Source: Halobacillus kuroshimensis DSM 18393 (GTDB lineage: Bacteria > Bacillota > Bacilli > Bacillales > Halobacillaceae). From it: a stretch of 64,000 bases of DNA. Shown here one piece after another: positions 35,473-43,949 of this stretch. Position numbers and translations under genes: made by a program. The notes under the pieces were generated by a model. The model ran no database searches, was not told where the DNA came from, and saw only the letters and a program-made list of their open reading frames with translations. The stretch lies in NCBI RefSeq assembly GCF_000425705.1, contig NZ_AUDY01000015.1, positions 112,180 through 176,179 on the forward strand. Direction: 5' to 3'. Position 1 is the first letter of the stretch, and every line of letters begins with the position of its first letter.

Positions 35473-37368
35473 TTACCTGTTCAACAGGCTGCCTACATAT
35501 TTCAGCAGTTCGTTCGCTGAACTGGAGTTGTACCCATGCTCATCGACAAGCGTGGCTACAACCTCGTTGATCTTCTTCAGCTGCTGCTCATCCGGCGTCT
35601 TCGTGGATGTCGTAATCTTCACAACATCCTTCAAATCAGCGAACAGCTTCTTCTGAATGGCTTCGCGCAGACGCTCATGGGACTGGTAGTCGAACTTCTT
35701 GCCTTTTCGTGCGTAGGCGGAGATACGAATAAGAATCTCTTCACGGAAGGCTTTTTTCGCATTTTCCGAAACACCGATCTGTTCTTCAATGGAGCGCATG
35801 AGACGCTCATCCGGGTTCAGCTCTTCTCCTGTAAGCGGATCTCTCAATTTCGCCTTGTTGCAGTACGCTTCGACGTTATCCAGGTAATTGTCCATAAGCG
35901 TAACGGCGGATTCTTCATAGGAGTACACAAATGCTTTCTGCACTTCTTTCTTCGCAATTTCATCATATTCTTTTCTCGCCAGGGAAATGAAATCAAGATA
36001 TCTCTCCTTGTCCTCACTGGAGATGGAGGCATGACTTCCAAGTCCATCCTTCAAGGAACGGAGAACATCCAGCGCATTGATTGATGTCAGTTCTTTCTTA
36101 ATGATGGTGGATGATATGCGGTTGATCACGTAACGTGGATCGATCCCGCTCATTCCTTCATCACCATGCTCCTTCTTCAATTCCTCAACGTCGACATCGC
36201 TGAATCCTTCAAGAATTTCTCCATCATAAAGTCTCATTTTCTTCAAGACATCAATGGACGCTTTTTTCGATTCTTTTAATCTCGTCAAAATCGTGAACAT
36301 CGCAGCCACTCTCAACGTGTGCGGGGCAATATGCACATCACGGATGTCACTTTCCCGGATCATCTTTTCATAGATCCGTTCTTCCTGACTGACCTTCAAG
36401 TTGTACGGCACAGGCATGACAATCATCCGGGAATGGAGCGCCTCGTTTTTCTTATTGGCAATAAAAGAGCGGTATTCCGCTTCGTTCGTATGAGCTACAA
36501 TCAACTCATCCGCTGAGATAAGGGCAAAGCGTCCAGCCTTGAAGTTCCCTTCCTGTGTCAAACTGAGCAGGTGCCAGAGAAACTTCTCGTCACACTTCAG
36601 CATTTCCTGGAACTCCATCATGCCACGGTTGGCCTTGTTCAGTTCACCATCGAAACGATAAGCGCGGGGGTCCGATTCCGAACCAAATTGAGCAATAGTC
36701 GAAAAGTCAATCGAACCGGTCAAATCGGCAATATCCTGGGACTTCGGATCTGACGGACTGAAGGTACCAATGCCTGTACGCTTATCCTCTGAGAAAAAGA
36801 TCCGCTCTACTAGAACATCCTCAATCCTTCCCCCATACTCCGTTTCCACACGCATCGTATTTAACGGAGACAAACTTCCTTCAACACGGATGCCGTACTC
36901 ATCCTGAAAATCCTTGCGCAGATGGCTCGGGATCAAATGCAGCGGGTCTTCATGCATCGGACAGCCCTTGATGGCAAAGACGGCCCCCTCATCCGTATGC
37001 GTGTACTCCTCCAGCCCACGTTTCAGCAGGTTCACAAGTGTGGACTTCCCGCCACTGACAGGTCCCATCAATAATAGAATACGTTTGCGGACATCCAGCC
37101 TTCTCGCTGCCGGATGGAAATACTCCTCCACCAACTTTTCCATCGCTTCATCCAGTCCGTAGATATCATCATCAAAGAACTTATAACGCTTATGATCATG
37201 CGCTTCTTCCACACCAGCACTTTTAACCATATTGTAAACGCGGGAATGAGCGGATTGTGCTAAATACGGCCGCTCTCTCAACAGCTCCAAGTATTCAGCA
37301 AACGTTCCTTCCCACTTCAGTTCTTCCTCGTATTCCCGGTGGTCTTGTATCTTCTTTAAAATGTCCAC
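35473..37368 (-). CDS. prkA: PrkA, AAA+ serine protein kinase/protease-like sporulation protein
   Basis: A 631-residue protein, matching B. subtilis PrkA (631). The N-terminal AAA+ domain has Walker A GPVSGGKST; FFDDDIYGLDEAMEKLVEYF-like sequence precedes it, and the PrkA C-terminal domain follows. It is described as a Ser kinase and more recently as an ATP-dependent protease that influences sporulation. The start is GTG 37368 with GGGAGG 7 bases upstream. YhbH, its usual genomic companion, is encoded 8 kb downstream. Confidence 0.95.
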   Translation of the reverse strand: MDILKKIQDHREYEEELKWEGTFAEYLELLRERPYLAQSAHSRVYNMVKSAGVEEAHDHKRYKFFDDDIYGLDEAMEKLVEEYFHPAARRLDVRKRILLLMGPVSGGKSTLVNLLKRGLEEYTHTDEGAVFAIKGCPMHEDPLHLIPSHLRKDFQDEYGIRVEGSLSPLNTMRVETEYGGRIEDVLVERIFFSEDKRTGIGTFSPSDPKSQDIADLTGSIDFSTIAQFGSESDPRAYRFDGELNKANRGMMEFQEMLKCDEKFLWHLLSLTQEGNFKAGRFALISADELIVAHTNEAEYRSFIANKKNEALHSRMIVMPVPYNLKVSQEERIYEKMIRESDIRDVHIAPHTLRVAAMFTILTRLKESKKASIDVLKKMRLYDGEILEGFSDVDVEELKKEHGDEGMSGIDPRYVINRISSTIIKKELTSINALDVLRSLKDGLGSHASISSEDKERYLDFISLARKEYDEIAKKEVQKAFVYSYEESAVTLMDNYLDNVEAYCNKAKLRDPLTGEELNPDERLMRSIEEQIGVSENAKKAFREEILIRISAYARKGKKFDYQSHERLREAIQKKLFADLKDVVKITTSTKTPDEQQLKKINEVVATLVDEHGYNSSSANELLKYVGSLLNR

Positions 37369-37446
37369 TTCGCGACCTCCCCCGTCGTAAGAGACGAATT
37401 TTAATACATCCTATGCCTGGCTCATGTAAAACATGTGTGATTCAAA

Positions 37447-37570
37447 GAAATGTGGAAGCGGCTTGGTTAGTCCCGACAAGCATAAGACCAGCACCGCCGT
37501 GGAGTGCTTTTCTCCACAGAGGTGATGGACTTATGACCTCGAGGGACTAGCCGCTGCAACTGGACAATGA
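37447..37570. repeat. Structured hairpin repeat, copy 1 of a tandem array
   Basis: Nested complementary arms: AGCGGCT (37457) with AGCCGCT (37549), AGTCCC (37469) with GGGACT (37543), CATAAG (37481) with CTTATG (37530), and GTGGAG (37499) with CTCCAC (37512). Together they give one long imperfect hairpin of about 120 bases. It opens with GAAATG and ends with CTGGACAA, features shared with copy 2. Confidence 0.8.
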
Positions 37571-37574
37571 GACT

Positions 37575-37697
37575 GAAATGCGGAGGCACCCCGGTAGATG
37601 CGACAAGCATAAGACAAGGATCGGAGTGAAGCGTTCTTCCTTCACACAGATCATTGACTTATGTCTCGAGCATCTGGGTGCCAGAGCTGGACAACAA
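37575..37697. repeat. Structured hairpin repeat, copy 2
   Basis: The same layout as copy 1 with different arm sequences: GGCACCC (37585) with GGGTGCC (37676), AGATGC (37596) with GCATCT (37670), CATAAG (37608) with CTTATG (37658), GTGAAG (37626) with CTTCAC (37640). Loop segments GACAAGCATAAGAC and CTCGAG are kept. Confidence 0.8.
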
Positions 37698-37700
37698 AAA

Positions 37701-37740
37701 GAAATGTGGAAGCGGCTTGGTCAGTCCCGACAAGCCTATG
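37701..37740. repeat. Truncated third copy of the hairpin repeat
   Basis: Nearly identical to the left arm of copy 1 (starting GAAATGTGGAAGCGGC) and breaking off at CAAGC. The right arm is absent. Nothing else is seen between here and 37927. Confidence 0.7.
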
Positions 37741-37927
37741 CAAAGAACCAAAACATCAATCATGAAAGAACTCCAGGAATCTCTCAACTACAACAACGAA
37801 TCCGTTCGACTTGTCCCCATGCGGTATTGCCTATCCAGTGATTTCACATCATTTTGACCTGCACCCTGCAGGGTAGAAGGACAGCCCCTCTACTTAAACC
37901 TATGCCGCAGCCCGCCATTTATGAAAA

Positions 37928-37956
37928 AAGAGGACGGAATCAATCTCCGTCCTCTT
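37928..37956 (-). terminator. Terminator overlapping the end of the 61-residue gene
   Basis: Stem AAGAGGACGGA / TCCGTCCTCTT, loop carrying part of the stop, T-tract on the minus strand. Confidence 0.8.
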
Positions 37957-38125
37957 CCACATCTTTCCCTTCCATATAGCTTTTTCTTTTGGCAAGTCCC
38001 ATGACGAGGAACAAAATAAATAAGAATAAATTCAGCCAGCGGTAATCGTCGTAAAAAATAGCAAGGATGGCCCAGATGGATGCACTGATTAAAAAAAGCA
38101 CGCTGGACAGCAAGGTTTGATTCAT
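37940..38125 (-). CDS. Small membrane protein, unknown function
   Basis: A 61-residue protein that I do not recognise. Two hydrophobic segments (about 5-25 and 30-45) are followed by a charged tail (KRKSYMEGKDVEEDGD). The start is ATG 38125 with GGAGGG 6 bases upstream; a longer frame to 38146 contains that site. The strong ribosome site and a terminator at its end show that it is a genuine gene. Confidence 0.7.
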   Translation of the reverse strand: MNQTLLSSVLFLISASIWAILAIFYDDYRWLNLFLFILFLVMGLAKRKSYMEGKDVEEDGD

Positions 38126-38230
38126 CTTAATCCCTCCTCTTCTCATTATATAGGCATATTCCGAATCTGAGGCTGTATATTCTTCAGCCTAAAGTCCTAA
38201 TAAATTCCTCAAAGAATGATTTACTATATT

Positions 38231-38259
38231 TTGACATGCCTCTGTCCGATTGTTAGAAT
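38231..38259 (+). promoter_or_regulatory. σA promoter of lipM-lipA
   Basis: TTGACA (38231-38236), 17 bases, TAGAAT (38254-38259): near-consensus. Confidence 0.75.
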
Positions 38260-38316
38260 TGTTTTGACTATTTTACTTTGATAAAGTACTCACTCAAAAA
38301 GAAAGAAGGACTGCAT

Positions 38317-39132
38317 ATGGAAACATGGTACTTTGTCGATTCAGGCCATTGTACACCTGCCATCAACATGGCACTGGACGAGGCCCTTATGAATTGGCAC
38401 CGGGAAGGGTCCATCCCGCCTGTTCTGCGTTTTTACGGCTGGGAACCTGCCGGGCTGTCTGTTGGTTATTTTCAAAAAGTAAAAGGAAAAATTGACTTGG
38501 ATGGTGTTCAGAAGCATGGGTATCAGCTCGTCCGCCGCCAAACGGGCGGCCGTGCGGTATTACATGACCATGAACTTACATATAGTGTCATCGTATCGGA
38601 AAAACACGAGGACATGCCGGATTCCGTGAAAGAAGCCTATCTCGTCATTTCCAAGGGCCTGCTTGAAGGGTTCAGAAACCTGAACATTGATGCAGATTTT
38701 GCTGTTCCTGAAGGCAAGCTGGATGTGAACGGCTCAGCTGTCTGTTTTGAAGAACCGTCCTGGTATGAATTGATTGTGAATGGAAAAAAAGCGGCCGGAA
38801 GTGCACAGACTAGAAAACGCGGCATCATCCTGCAGCACGGGTCCATCCCGATTGAAGTGGATGATGGGAAGCTTTTTGACATGTTTGTTTACAAAAATGA
38901 ACGCATCAAGGAAAGAGCCCGCAAAGCTTTCGGCAGCAAAGCCGTTGCCATCAACGAAATCCTCGAAGAGCCTGTCTCTTTCGAAGAAACAAAACATGCA
39001 TTTAAACAAGGGTTTGAAAAAGGATTGAATGTCCACCTGGAGCCCTTCCACCTGTCTGAGGAACAATGGGACGAGGTAAGGAAAATCGCCCGGGAACGCT
39101 ACGAAACAGATGAATGGAACTACGCCCGCTGA
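38317..39132 (+). CDS. lipM: Octanoyl-[GcvH]:protein octanoyltransferase LipM
   Basis: A 271-residue enzyme of the lipoate-ligase fold that moves octanoate from acyl carrier protein to GcvH, the first step of Bacillus-type lipoate assembly. RRQTGGRAVLHDHELTYS is the substrate-binding signature, and Cys143 (GSAVCFE) sits where the catalytic Cys of B. subtilis LipM (278 residues) lies. The start is ATG 38317 with GAAGGA upstream; the frame from TTG 38278 has no ribosome site. LplJ would lack this Cys pattern, so LipM is the best call. It forms an operon with lipA, 21 bases ahead. Confidence 0.88.
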   Translation: METWYFVDSGHCTPAINMALDEALMNWHREGSIPPVLRFYGWEPAGLSVGYFQKVKGKIDLDGVQKHGYQLVRRQTGGRAVLHDHELTYSVIVSEKHEDMPDSVKEAYLVISKGLLEGFRNLNIDADFAVPEGKLDVNGSAVCFEEPSWYELIVNGKKAAGSAQTRKRGIILQHGSIPIEVDDGKLFDMFVYKNERIKERARKAFGSKAVAINEILEEPVSFEETKHAFKQGFEKGLNVHLEPFHLSEEQWDEVRKIARERYETDEWNYAR

Positions 39133-39153
39133 GCGGGATAAGGAGTGGTGAAC

Positions 39154-40098
39154 GTGAGTAAAAACCAAGAATACATAAGAAAGCCGGAATGGCTGAAAAT
39201 CAAGATCAACACCAATAAGTCCTACACAGGCCTGAAAAAACTGATGCGCGAAAAGAAATTGAACACGGTGTGCGAGGAAGCCCGCTGCCCGAACATCCAC
39301 GAATGCTGGAGTGAACGGAAAACCGCTACCTTCATGATCCTGGGTGATACATGTACACGCGGATGCCGCTTCTGTGCCGTTAAGACCGGGCTGCCGAACG
39401 AACTTGACTGGGGCGAGCCGGAGCGTGTTGCGGAATCCGTTGAAATCATGGGACTGAAACACGTCGTTGTTACAGCGGTTGCCCGTGATGACTTGAATGA
39501 CGGCGGTGCTGCTGTATTCGGTGAAACGGTGAAGGCGATCCGCCGCCGGGTACCGGGATGCACGGTAGAAATTCTTCCTTCTGATATGAAAGGTGATTAT
39601 GAAAGCCTGCATACCTTGATGGAGGGTGAGCCGGATATTTTCAACCACAATATTGAAACCGTCCGCCGTCTGACGAAGAAAGTCCGTGCACGCGCCATGT
39701 ATGACCGTTCTCTTGAACTGCTCCGCCGTGTGAAGGAAATCCGTCCGAATACACCGACGAAGTCCAGCCTGATGGTCGGTCTTGGCGAGACGAAAGAGGA
39801 AATCATCGAAGCAATGGATGATCTGCTTGCTCATAACGTAGACATCATGACCATCGGCCAGTACCTGCAGCCGACGAAAAAACACTTGAATGTGGAACGC
39901 TACTACCATCCAGACGAATTCGAGGAACTGAAGCAGATTGCCCTTGAAAAAGGATTCAAGCACTGTGAGGCAGGCCCGATGGTCCGCTCCTCCTACCATG
40001 CGGATGAACAGGTGAACAGCACCTCCGCCCAGCGACGGATCAAGTACATGCAGGGCTATGAGTCCCAAGGGAAAGAACTCGACACGACGAACTTCTAA
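39154..40098 (+). CDS. lipA: Lipoyl synthase
   Basis: A 314-residue radical-SAM enzyme that inserts two sulfurs into protein-bound octanoyl groups. The auxiliary cluster cysteines are C40-x4-C45-x5-C51 ([12 protein letters not shown]); the radical-SAM cluster is C67-x3-C71-x2-C74 (CTRGCRFC). The C-terminal [11 protein letters not shown] supplies the conserved RSSYHA serine ligand. The start is GTG 39154, 8 bases after AAGGAG; earlier GTGs are too near that site. It sits with lipM in one operon closed by a strong terminator. Confidence 0.95.
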   Translation: MSKNQEYIRKPEWLKIKINTNKSYTGLKKLMREKKLNTVCEEARCPNIHECWSERKTATFMILGDTCTRGCRFCAVKTGLPNELDWGEPERVAESVEIMGLKHVVVTAVARDDLNDGGAAVFGETVKAIRRRVPGCTVEILPSDMKGDYESLHTLMEGEPDIFNHNIETVRRLTKKVRARAMYDRSLELLRRVKEIRPNTPTKSSLMVGLGETKEEIIEAMDDLLAHNVDIMTIGQYLQPTKKHLNVERYYHPDEFEELKQIALEKGFKHCEAGPMVRSSYHADEQVNSTSAQRRIKYMQGYESQGKELDTTNF

Positions 40099-40101
40099 AC
40101 A

Positions 40102-40136
40102 AAATCCCCTTCTCCTGATTAAGGAGAAGGGGATTT
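40102..40136 (+). terminator. Terminator of lipM-lipA
   Basis: A 15-bp perfect stem AAATCCCCTTCTCCT / AGGAGAAGGGGATTT with a five-base loop. Confidence 0.85.
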
Positions 40137-40141
40137 ATTGA

Positions 40142-40402
40142 TTACCAGAAACCTCCGTACGGGGGACGGCCGTAATAGCCTCCGCCTCCGCCTCCATAAT
40201 AAGGCGGGCGTCCGTAATAAGGAGGTGGATAGCCATAACCGCCGCCGCCGCCAAATCCTCCATACAAACCAGGAGCCAGGGCACCGCCTAAAAAGCCACC
40301 CAGTAACCCACCGGCAAAGGGGCCGAAAAAGAAGAAACGCTCTTCTTCATTCCGATAGTCTTCTTCTATTCCATAAGGATAAGCATATGGGTACTGATTC
40401 AC
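40142..40402 (-). CDS. Gly/Tyr/Pro-rich low-complexity protein
   Basis: An 86-residue protein. The N-terminus is acidic and Tyr-rich, and a GPFAGGLLGGFLGGALAPG segment could lie in a membrane. The C-terminal half is repeats of Gly runs with Tyr and Arg-Pro (GRPPYYGG). Such composition is common in spore coat or surface proteins of Bacillaceae, but I cannot assign a family. GTG at 40402 is supported by AGGAGG 7 bases upstream. Confidence 0.65.
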   Translation of the reverse strand: MNQYPYAYPYGIEEDYRNEEERFFFFGPFAGGLLGGFLGGALAPGLYGGFGGGGGYGYPPPYYGRPPYYGGGGGGYYGRPPYGGFW

Positions 40403-40519
40403 TCGTTCTCCTCCTATCCATTCCTGTGGTTATTCACCTACTCTTCACTCTATGTCACCAGCCCGGCCATCGTATAGGCATCTGTCACCTGGGATAGGAT
40501 AAAATTAACTGTAAGCCCA

Positions 40520-40548
40520 TTCACACCTCGAATAAAATGGGGTATACT
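40520..40548 (+). promoter_or_regulatory. Promoter of the 30-residue ORF
   Basis: TTCACA (40520-40525), 17 bases, TATACT (40543-40548). Confidence 0.5.
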
Positions 40549-40590
40549 TAAACAAGAAACGCTTGTCTGGCTAGAAAAGGAGGACTATTC

Positions 40591-40683
40591 ATGAATGTAA
40601 CCTTGATTATTCTCGTCTGCCTCGCATTTTTGACAGCTATCTTCTCAGCTGGATATGATACGAAGCCAGGGCCAAGAAAGTAA
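40591..40683 (+). CDS. Tiny membrane protein, 30 residues
   Basis: A 30-codon frame with one hydrophobic helix (MNVTLIILVCLAFLTAIFSA) and a basic tail (KPGPRK). Support comes from AAGGAGG 8 bases upstream, a promoter 43 bases upstream and an intrinsic terminator directly at the stop codon: a complete minimal transcription unit. No family is recognised. Confidence 0.6.
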   Translation: MNVTLIILVCLAFLTAIFSAGYDTKPGPRK

Positions 40684-40712
40684 AAAAACGCACCCCATGG
40701 GGTGCGTTTTTT
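40683..40712. terminator. Terminator shared by the 30-residue ORF and trmL
   Basis: AAAAAACGCACC / GGTGCGTTTTTT with CCCATGGG at the tip; T-tracts on both strands, between two convergent genes. Confidence 0.85.
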
Positions 40713-40718
40713 CATGCC

Positions 40719-41195
40719 TTATTTGATTAATCCAGGAAAACCCTGCTGCAGTAAAGCATTGAACAAAATGATCGATGCAGTATTGGATAAGTTCAACGAG
40801 CGGACCTCGCCGGTCATAGGAATCCGGAGGCAGCGGTCTTCAAGGCCTGTTAAGAGCTCCTTCGGTATGCCGTCACTCTCTCGTCCGAAAACAAACAGCT
40901 GATCTTTTTCCGCATCACTGAAATCAAAATCAGCATACGATTTCGTTCCGAAGTTTTCAATGTAGTAGAACTCGCCTTCTGGATATTTCTCATACAACTC
41001 TTCTATCGAGTCATAGTAATGGACCGTCAGTTTGGGCCAGTAATCCAGACCCGCGCGGCGCACCATTTTATCATCAGTCGAGAAACCGAGCGGCCGGATC
41101 AGATGCAGTTCACTATTTGTCGCCACACAGGTCCGCCCGATATTTCCGGTATTGGCCGGAATCTCCGGCTGGAAAAGGACAATATGGTTAGGCAT
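40719..41195 (-). CDS. trmL: tRNA (cytidine(34)-2'-O)-methyltransferase
   Basis: A 158-residue SPOUT-class enzyme, the CspR/TrmL type, that methylates the ribose of position 34 in tRNA-Leu species. HIVLFQPEIPANTGNIGRTC, FGRESDGIPKELL and NLSNTASIILFNALLQQGFPG are its three conserved motifs, the last forming the trefoil knot. The start is ATG 41195 after GAGGTG. It is notable that its substrate class, tRNA-Leu, is the integration target of the element at 51-59 kb; this is a coincidence as far as I can see. Confidence 0.93.
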   Translation of the reverse strand: MPNHIVLFQPEIPANTGNIGRTCVATNSELHLIRPLGFSTDDKMVRRAGLDYWPKLTVHYYDSIEELYEKYPEGEFYYIENFGTKSYADFDFSDAEKDQLFVFGRESDGIPKELLTGLEDRCLRIPMTGEVRSLNLSNTASIILFNALLQQGFPGLIK

Positions 41196-41246
41196 CACTT
41201 TCACCTCAGTCTAATCGTAGTCAACCAGACCATTATACCATATCGA

Positions 41247-42116
41247 TCACCCGTTAATTCTGAAAAATTTATACTGAATATCCGGCGTGTAAGCGGTAGA
41301 GTCCTCGTAGGCCCAGTAGCGGTGCCGGCTGTTTGATGTATGAGCGTTGACCAGCGGCATCCCCTGGGCATCCTTTTTCACAACAAAAGTATTATGATCA
41401 TACCGCCCGTTTCCTTGAAAGTCATAACAGATGACATCCCCCGGCGCGAGCTGATCCGCGGAGGATACTTCCACAGCTTTCAAGCCTTTACGCGATCCGC
41501 TTAAATACCAGCGCAGTGCATGAGCCACGGTCCAGCTGTAGCTCCACGTTCCATTCCCGTACCACCACCCACGCGTCCGGTCCCCGGCTCCCCTCATCGG
41601 GGCACCGCCGGCCCGCAGACATTGGGAAACATAATTGGTACAATCGACTTCAAACTTTTTATAAGCCGGGTTGTAGCTGTCCCACCAACGGTCAGCATAC
41701 CGCACTGCCTCCCGACGGTTGTAGTCGAAGCGCGGATCATCCACCGGCTCTCTCTCCCCCATCTCGAAGGTCAAAGGCAAAGAAGAATCCCCGGATGCCG
41801 GAATCTCCGTTACGACTTCGTGATGAACCCACTTCCCTTTGGTCCACTGTCCACGACCTGTGTAGAACCCTTCTTCTAAAAAAACATGGCGCCCACTTTT
41901 TACAAGCATGGTCAAATGCAGGTCATAAGCAACATCCACCACGTGATCATAAGCCTTCCTGTGATAAGGATAAATGCGGAAAGTCATCCGCTGGAGCTTG
42001 TGATCACGCGCTTCCATGCCCTCTATTTTCCGCTTTAACCATCCTTCTTCCTCCTGATCGAAAACCCGGTCCAGCACTTTCTGCCAGTAACGCTTGATTT
42101 CCTCCGTGCTATTCAT
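41247..42116 (-). CDS. Amidase-domain protein (Amidase_6 / YhbB-like)
   Basis: A 289-residue protein. The C-terminal domain (about 130-289) shows the putative amidase fold with a Cys/His pair: DCTNYVSQCL and YDHNTFVV; RRYWAYEDSTAYTP-like sequence (RHRYWAYEDS) follows. The N-terminal half is poorly conserved. No signal peptide is visible. B. subtilis yhbB lies next to yhbA (queG); here queG is also close, suggesting a shared ancestral order. Its ribosome site, GGAGGGGG, can be paired in a hairpin. Confidence 0.75.
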   Translation of the reverse strand: MNSTEEIKRYWQKVLDRVFDQEEEGWLKRKIEGMEARDHKLQRMTFRIYPYHRKAYDHVVDVAYDLHLTMLVKSGRHVFLEEGFYTGRGQWTKGKWVHHEVVTEIPASGDSSLPLTFEMGEREPVDDPRFDYNRREAVRYADRWWDSYNPAYKKFEVDCTNYVSQCLRAGGAPMRGAGDRTRGWWYGNGTWSYSWTVAHALRWYLSGSRKGLKAVEVSSADQLAPGDVICYDFQGNGRYDHNTFVVKKDAQGMPLVNAHTSNSRHRYWAYEDSTAYTPDIQYKFFRING

Positions 42117-42123
42117 CCGCTTC

Positions 42124-42149
42124 CCCCCTCCTTCAGTATATGAAGGGGG
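42124..42149 (-). promoter_or_regulatory. Hairpin covering the amidase ribosome-binding site
   Basis: On the minus strand CCCCCTTCA pairs with TGAA-GGA-GGGGG, hiding the Shine-Dalgarno GGAGGGGG just before ATG 42116. Confidence 0.4.
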
Positions 42150-42166
42150 CGTCAGGCCATGAAAAA

Positions 42167-42186
42167 AAGCCCCCGCAGGGACTTTT
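42167..42186 (-). terminator. Terminator of ogt
   Basis: Short imperfect stem around AAAGCCCCCGC / GCAGGGACTTT with TTTTTTTC following on the minus strand. Confidence 0.65.
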
Positions 42187-42727
42187 AATGTTGTATAGCT
42201 GTATGCTGTTTTTCAAAATCCAGCAGTTTTTCTTTTTTGTCCAGTCCGCCGGCATAACCGACGAGCTTTCCGTTGCTTCCAATGACACGGTGGCACGGCA
42301 CGATGACAGAGAAAGGGTTTTTATTCACGGCCCCTCCAACAGCACGGATTGCCTGCGGAGAATGCAGCGCTAAGGCTACATCCTTGTAGGATCGTGTTTC
42401 ACCAAACGGGATTTGGTGCAGCAGTGTCTTCCACACTTTCCGCTGGAAATCTGTTCCGTAACAGTTGAGCGGAACATCAAACGCTGTGCGGATCCCCTGG
42501 AAGTATTCCTGCAGTTCTTTTTCTGTCTGAACAATCAATGAATGATCGGGGTCATAAACCAGTTCACCTTTTAGAAAATGCTTCCTTTTCCAAGATTGAT
42601 AGGCTGGGAGTCGATCTTCATGGTGACCAAAATCAATGCGGCAGACTCCTTCATCATTGGCCAGAACAGTCATAGCCCCCAAAGGAGTTTGAAACGTGTC
42701 GTAATATAGAAAAGAATGATGGTTCAT
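42185..42727 (-). CDS. ogt: Methylated-DNA-protein-cysteine methyltransferase
   Basis: A 180-residue suicide repair protein that takes alkyl groups from O6-alkylguanine onto its own Cys. The active-site motif PCHRVIG and the helix-turn-helix GTDFQRKVWKTLLHQIPFG are clear. The start is ATG 42727 with GAAGGGG 6 bases upstream; the frame from TTG 42733 is weaker. Single gene between two others on the same strand. Confidence 0.93.
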   Translation of the reverse strand: MNHHSFLYYDTFQTPLGAMTVLANDEGVCRIDFGHHEDRLPAYQSWKRKHFLKGELVYDPDHSLIVQTEKELQEYFQGIRTAFDVPLNCYGTDFQRKVWKTLLHQIPFGETRSYKDVALALHSPQAIRAVGGAVNKNPFSVIVPCHRVIGSNGKLVGYAGGLDKKEKLLDFEKQHTAIQH

Positions 42728-42802
42728 AGCCAACCCCTTCTTTATTAACAGTTTTTTCTATTATACTAGAGCTCTAGTGGATTGAAAAGGTACAGGAGTT
42801 GA

Positions 42803-43933
42803 TTACGTTTGAAATTGCAGCCCTTTTTCCATTTCATACAAGACCTGTTCATCTTCTTCCTTTTCCATCGCTTTCTCAATGGCCTCAAAACAATCGGGAC
42901 GGCCGATTTTCCCGAGTCCCCACGCGGCGGTTCCGCGTATGACCGGCCTTGGGTCGTGATTCATTAAACGGATCAATTCATCAACGGACGTTTCGTCACG
43001 ATAATGAGCAAGCGCCAGAATCGCATTCCTCTGAATCGGCTTTTTACCCCGCCACGAGCCGGAAATGAACCCGAATTTCTCTTTGAACTCCCGATTGGAA
43101 ATGGACAACAGCGGTGTAAGCTTCGGCTTGACAACCTCCGGATCCGGCTCGAATTCTTCATGATTATGAAAATCTTTCTTCCGGTTCTTTGGACAGACGG
43201 TCTGGCACGTGTCGCAGCCATAGAGACGGTTGCCAATCACTGTGCGGAACTCATCAGGCAGAAAACCCTTCGTCTGCGTTAAAAAGGCGATACAGCGCTG
43301 AGCATTCAACTGGCCGCCCTGGACGAGGGCTCCGGTCGGGCAGGCGTCCACACAAATGTTGCAGTCACCACAGCTGTCATCCACCGGCTCATCGGGAGCA
43401 AAAGGAATATTCGTTACAAGTTCTCCTAAATATACATATGAACCAAACTCCGGAGTGATCACGGCACAATTCTTTCCACTGAACCCAATCCCTGCACGCT
43501 CCGCTACAGCACGATCAGAGAGCTCCCCTGTATCCACCATGGATTTCAGTTCCACCTCCGGAAACCTCTCTTTTATGAAAGCACCGAGTTTGTGCAGCCG
43601 GTCCCGCAGCACATCGTGATAGTCCTGTCCCCAGGAGGCTCGGCAGAAAATTCCCCGCCGTTCTCCCTTCACACTGCGCGGTGCATCTTTCATTTTCGAA
43701 GGATACGCAAGAGCAATGGAAATAATCGACTGTGCGCCCGGCAGAAGGCGGCCGGGCTCGGTCCGCTCGTCCACCTCCCCCTTTTCGAAACCGGACTGGT
43801 ATCCGAGTTCCTGCTGGCGTTTCAAACGGGCTTTCAATTCTCCGAACACATCAGCAGAAGCAAATCCGATTTTATCGATGCCGATTTCTCTGCTGTAGGT
43901 GATCACTTCTTCTTTAAACTGATGAAAATCCAC
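42803..43933 (-). CDS. queG: Epoxyqueuosine reductase QueG
   Basis: A 376-residue cobalamin- and Fe-S-dependent enzyme for the last step of queuosine synthesis in tRNA. Two 4Fe-4S cluster motifs are seen: CGDCNICVDACPTGA and CDTCQTVCPKNRK. The C-terminal HEAT-like repeats (about 285-365, RNAILALAHYRD) form the tRNA-binding part. The start is GTG 43933, 9 bases after AAGGAG. It corresponds to B. subtilis yhbA. Confidence 0.93.
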   Translation of the reverse strand: MDFHQFKEEVITYSREIGIDKIGFASADVFGELKARLKRQQELGYQSGFEKGEVDERTEPGRLLPGAQSIISIALAYPSKMKDAPRSVKGERRGIFCRASWGQDYHDVLRDRLHKLGAFIKERFPEVELKSMVDTGELSDRAVAERAGIGFSGKNCAVITPEFGSYVYLGELVTNIPFAPDEPVDDSCGDCNICVDACPTGALVQGGQLNAQRCIAFLTQTKGFLPDEFRTVIGNRLYGCDTCQTVCPKNRKKDFHNHEEFEPDPEVVKPKLTPLLSISNREFKEKFGFISGSWRGKKPIQRNAILALAHYRDETSVDELIRLMNHDPRPVIRGTAAWGLGKIGRPDCFEAIEKAMEKEEDEQVLYEMEKGLQFQT

Positions 43934-43949
43934 CCGGACGTTCTCCTTT

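Noticed and set aside
38734..40068. 444-codon minus-strand frame
   Set aside because: Entirely antisense to lipM and lipA, which have clear families, promoter and terminator. It is a shadow of codon bias.
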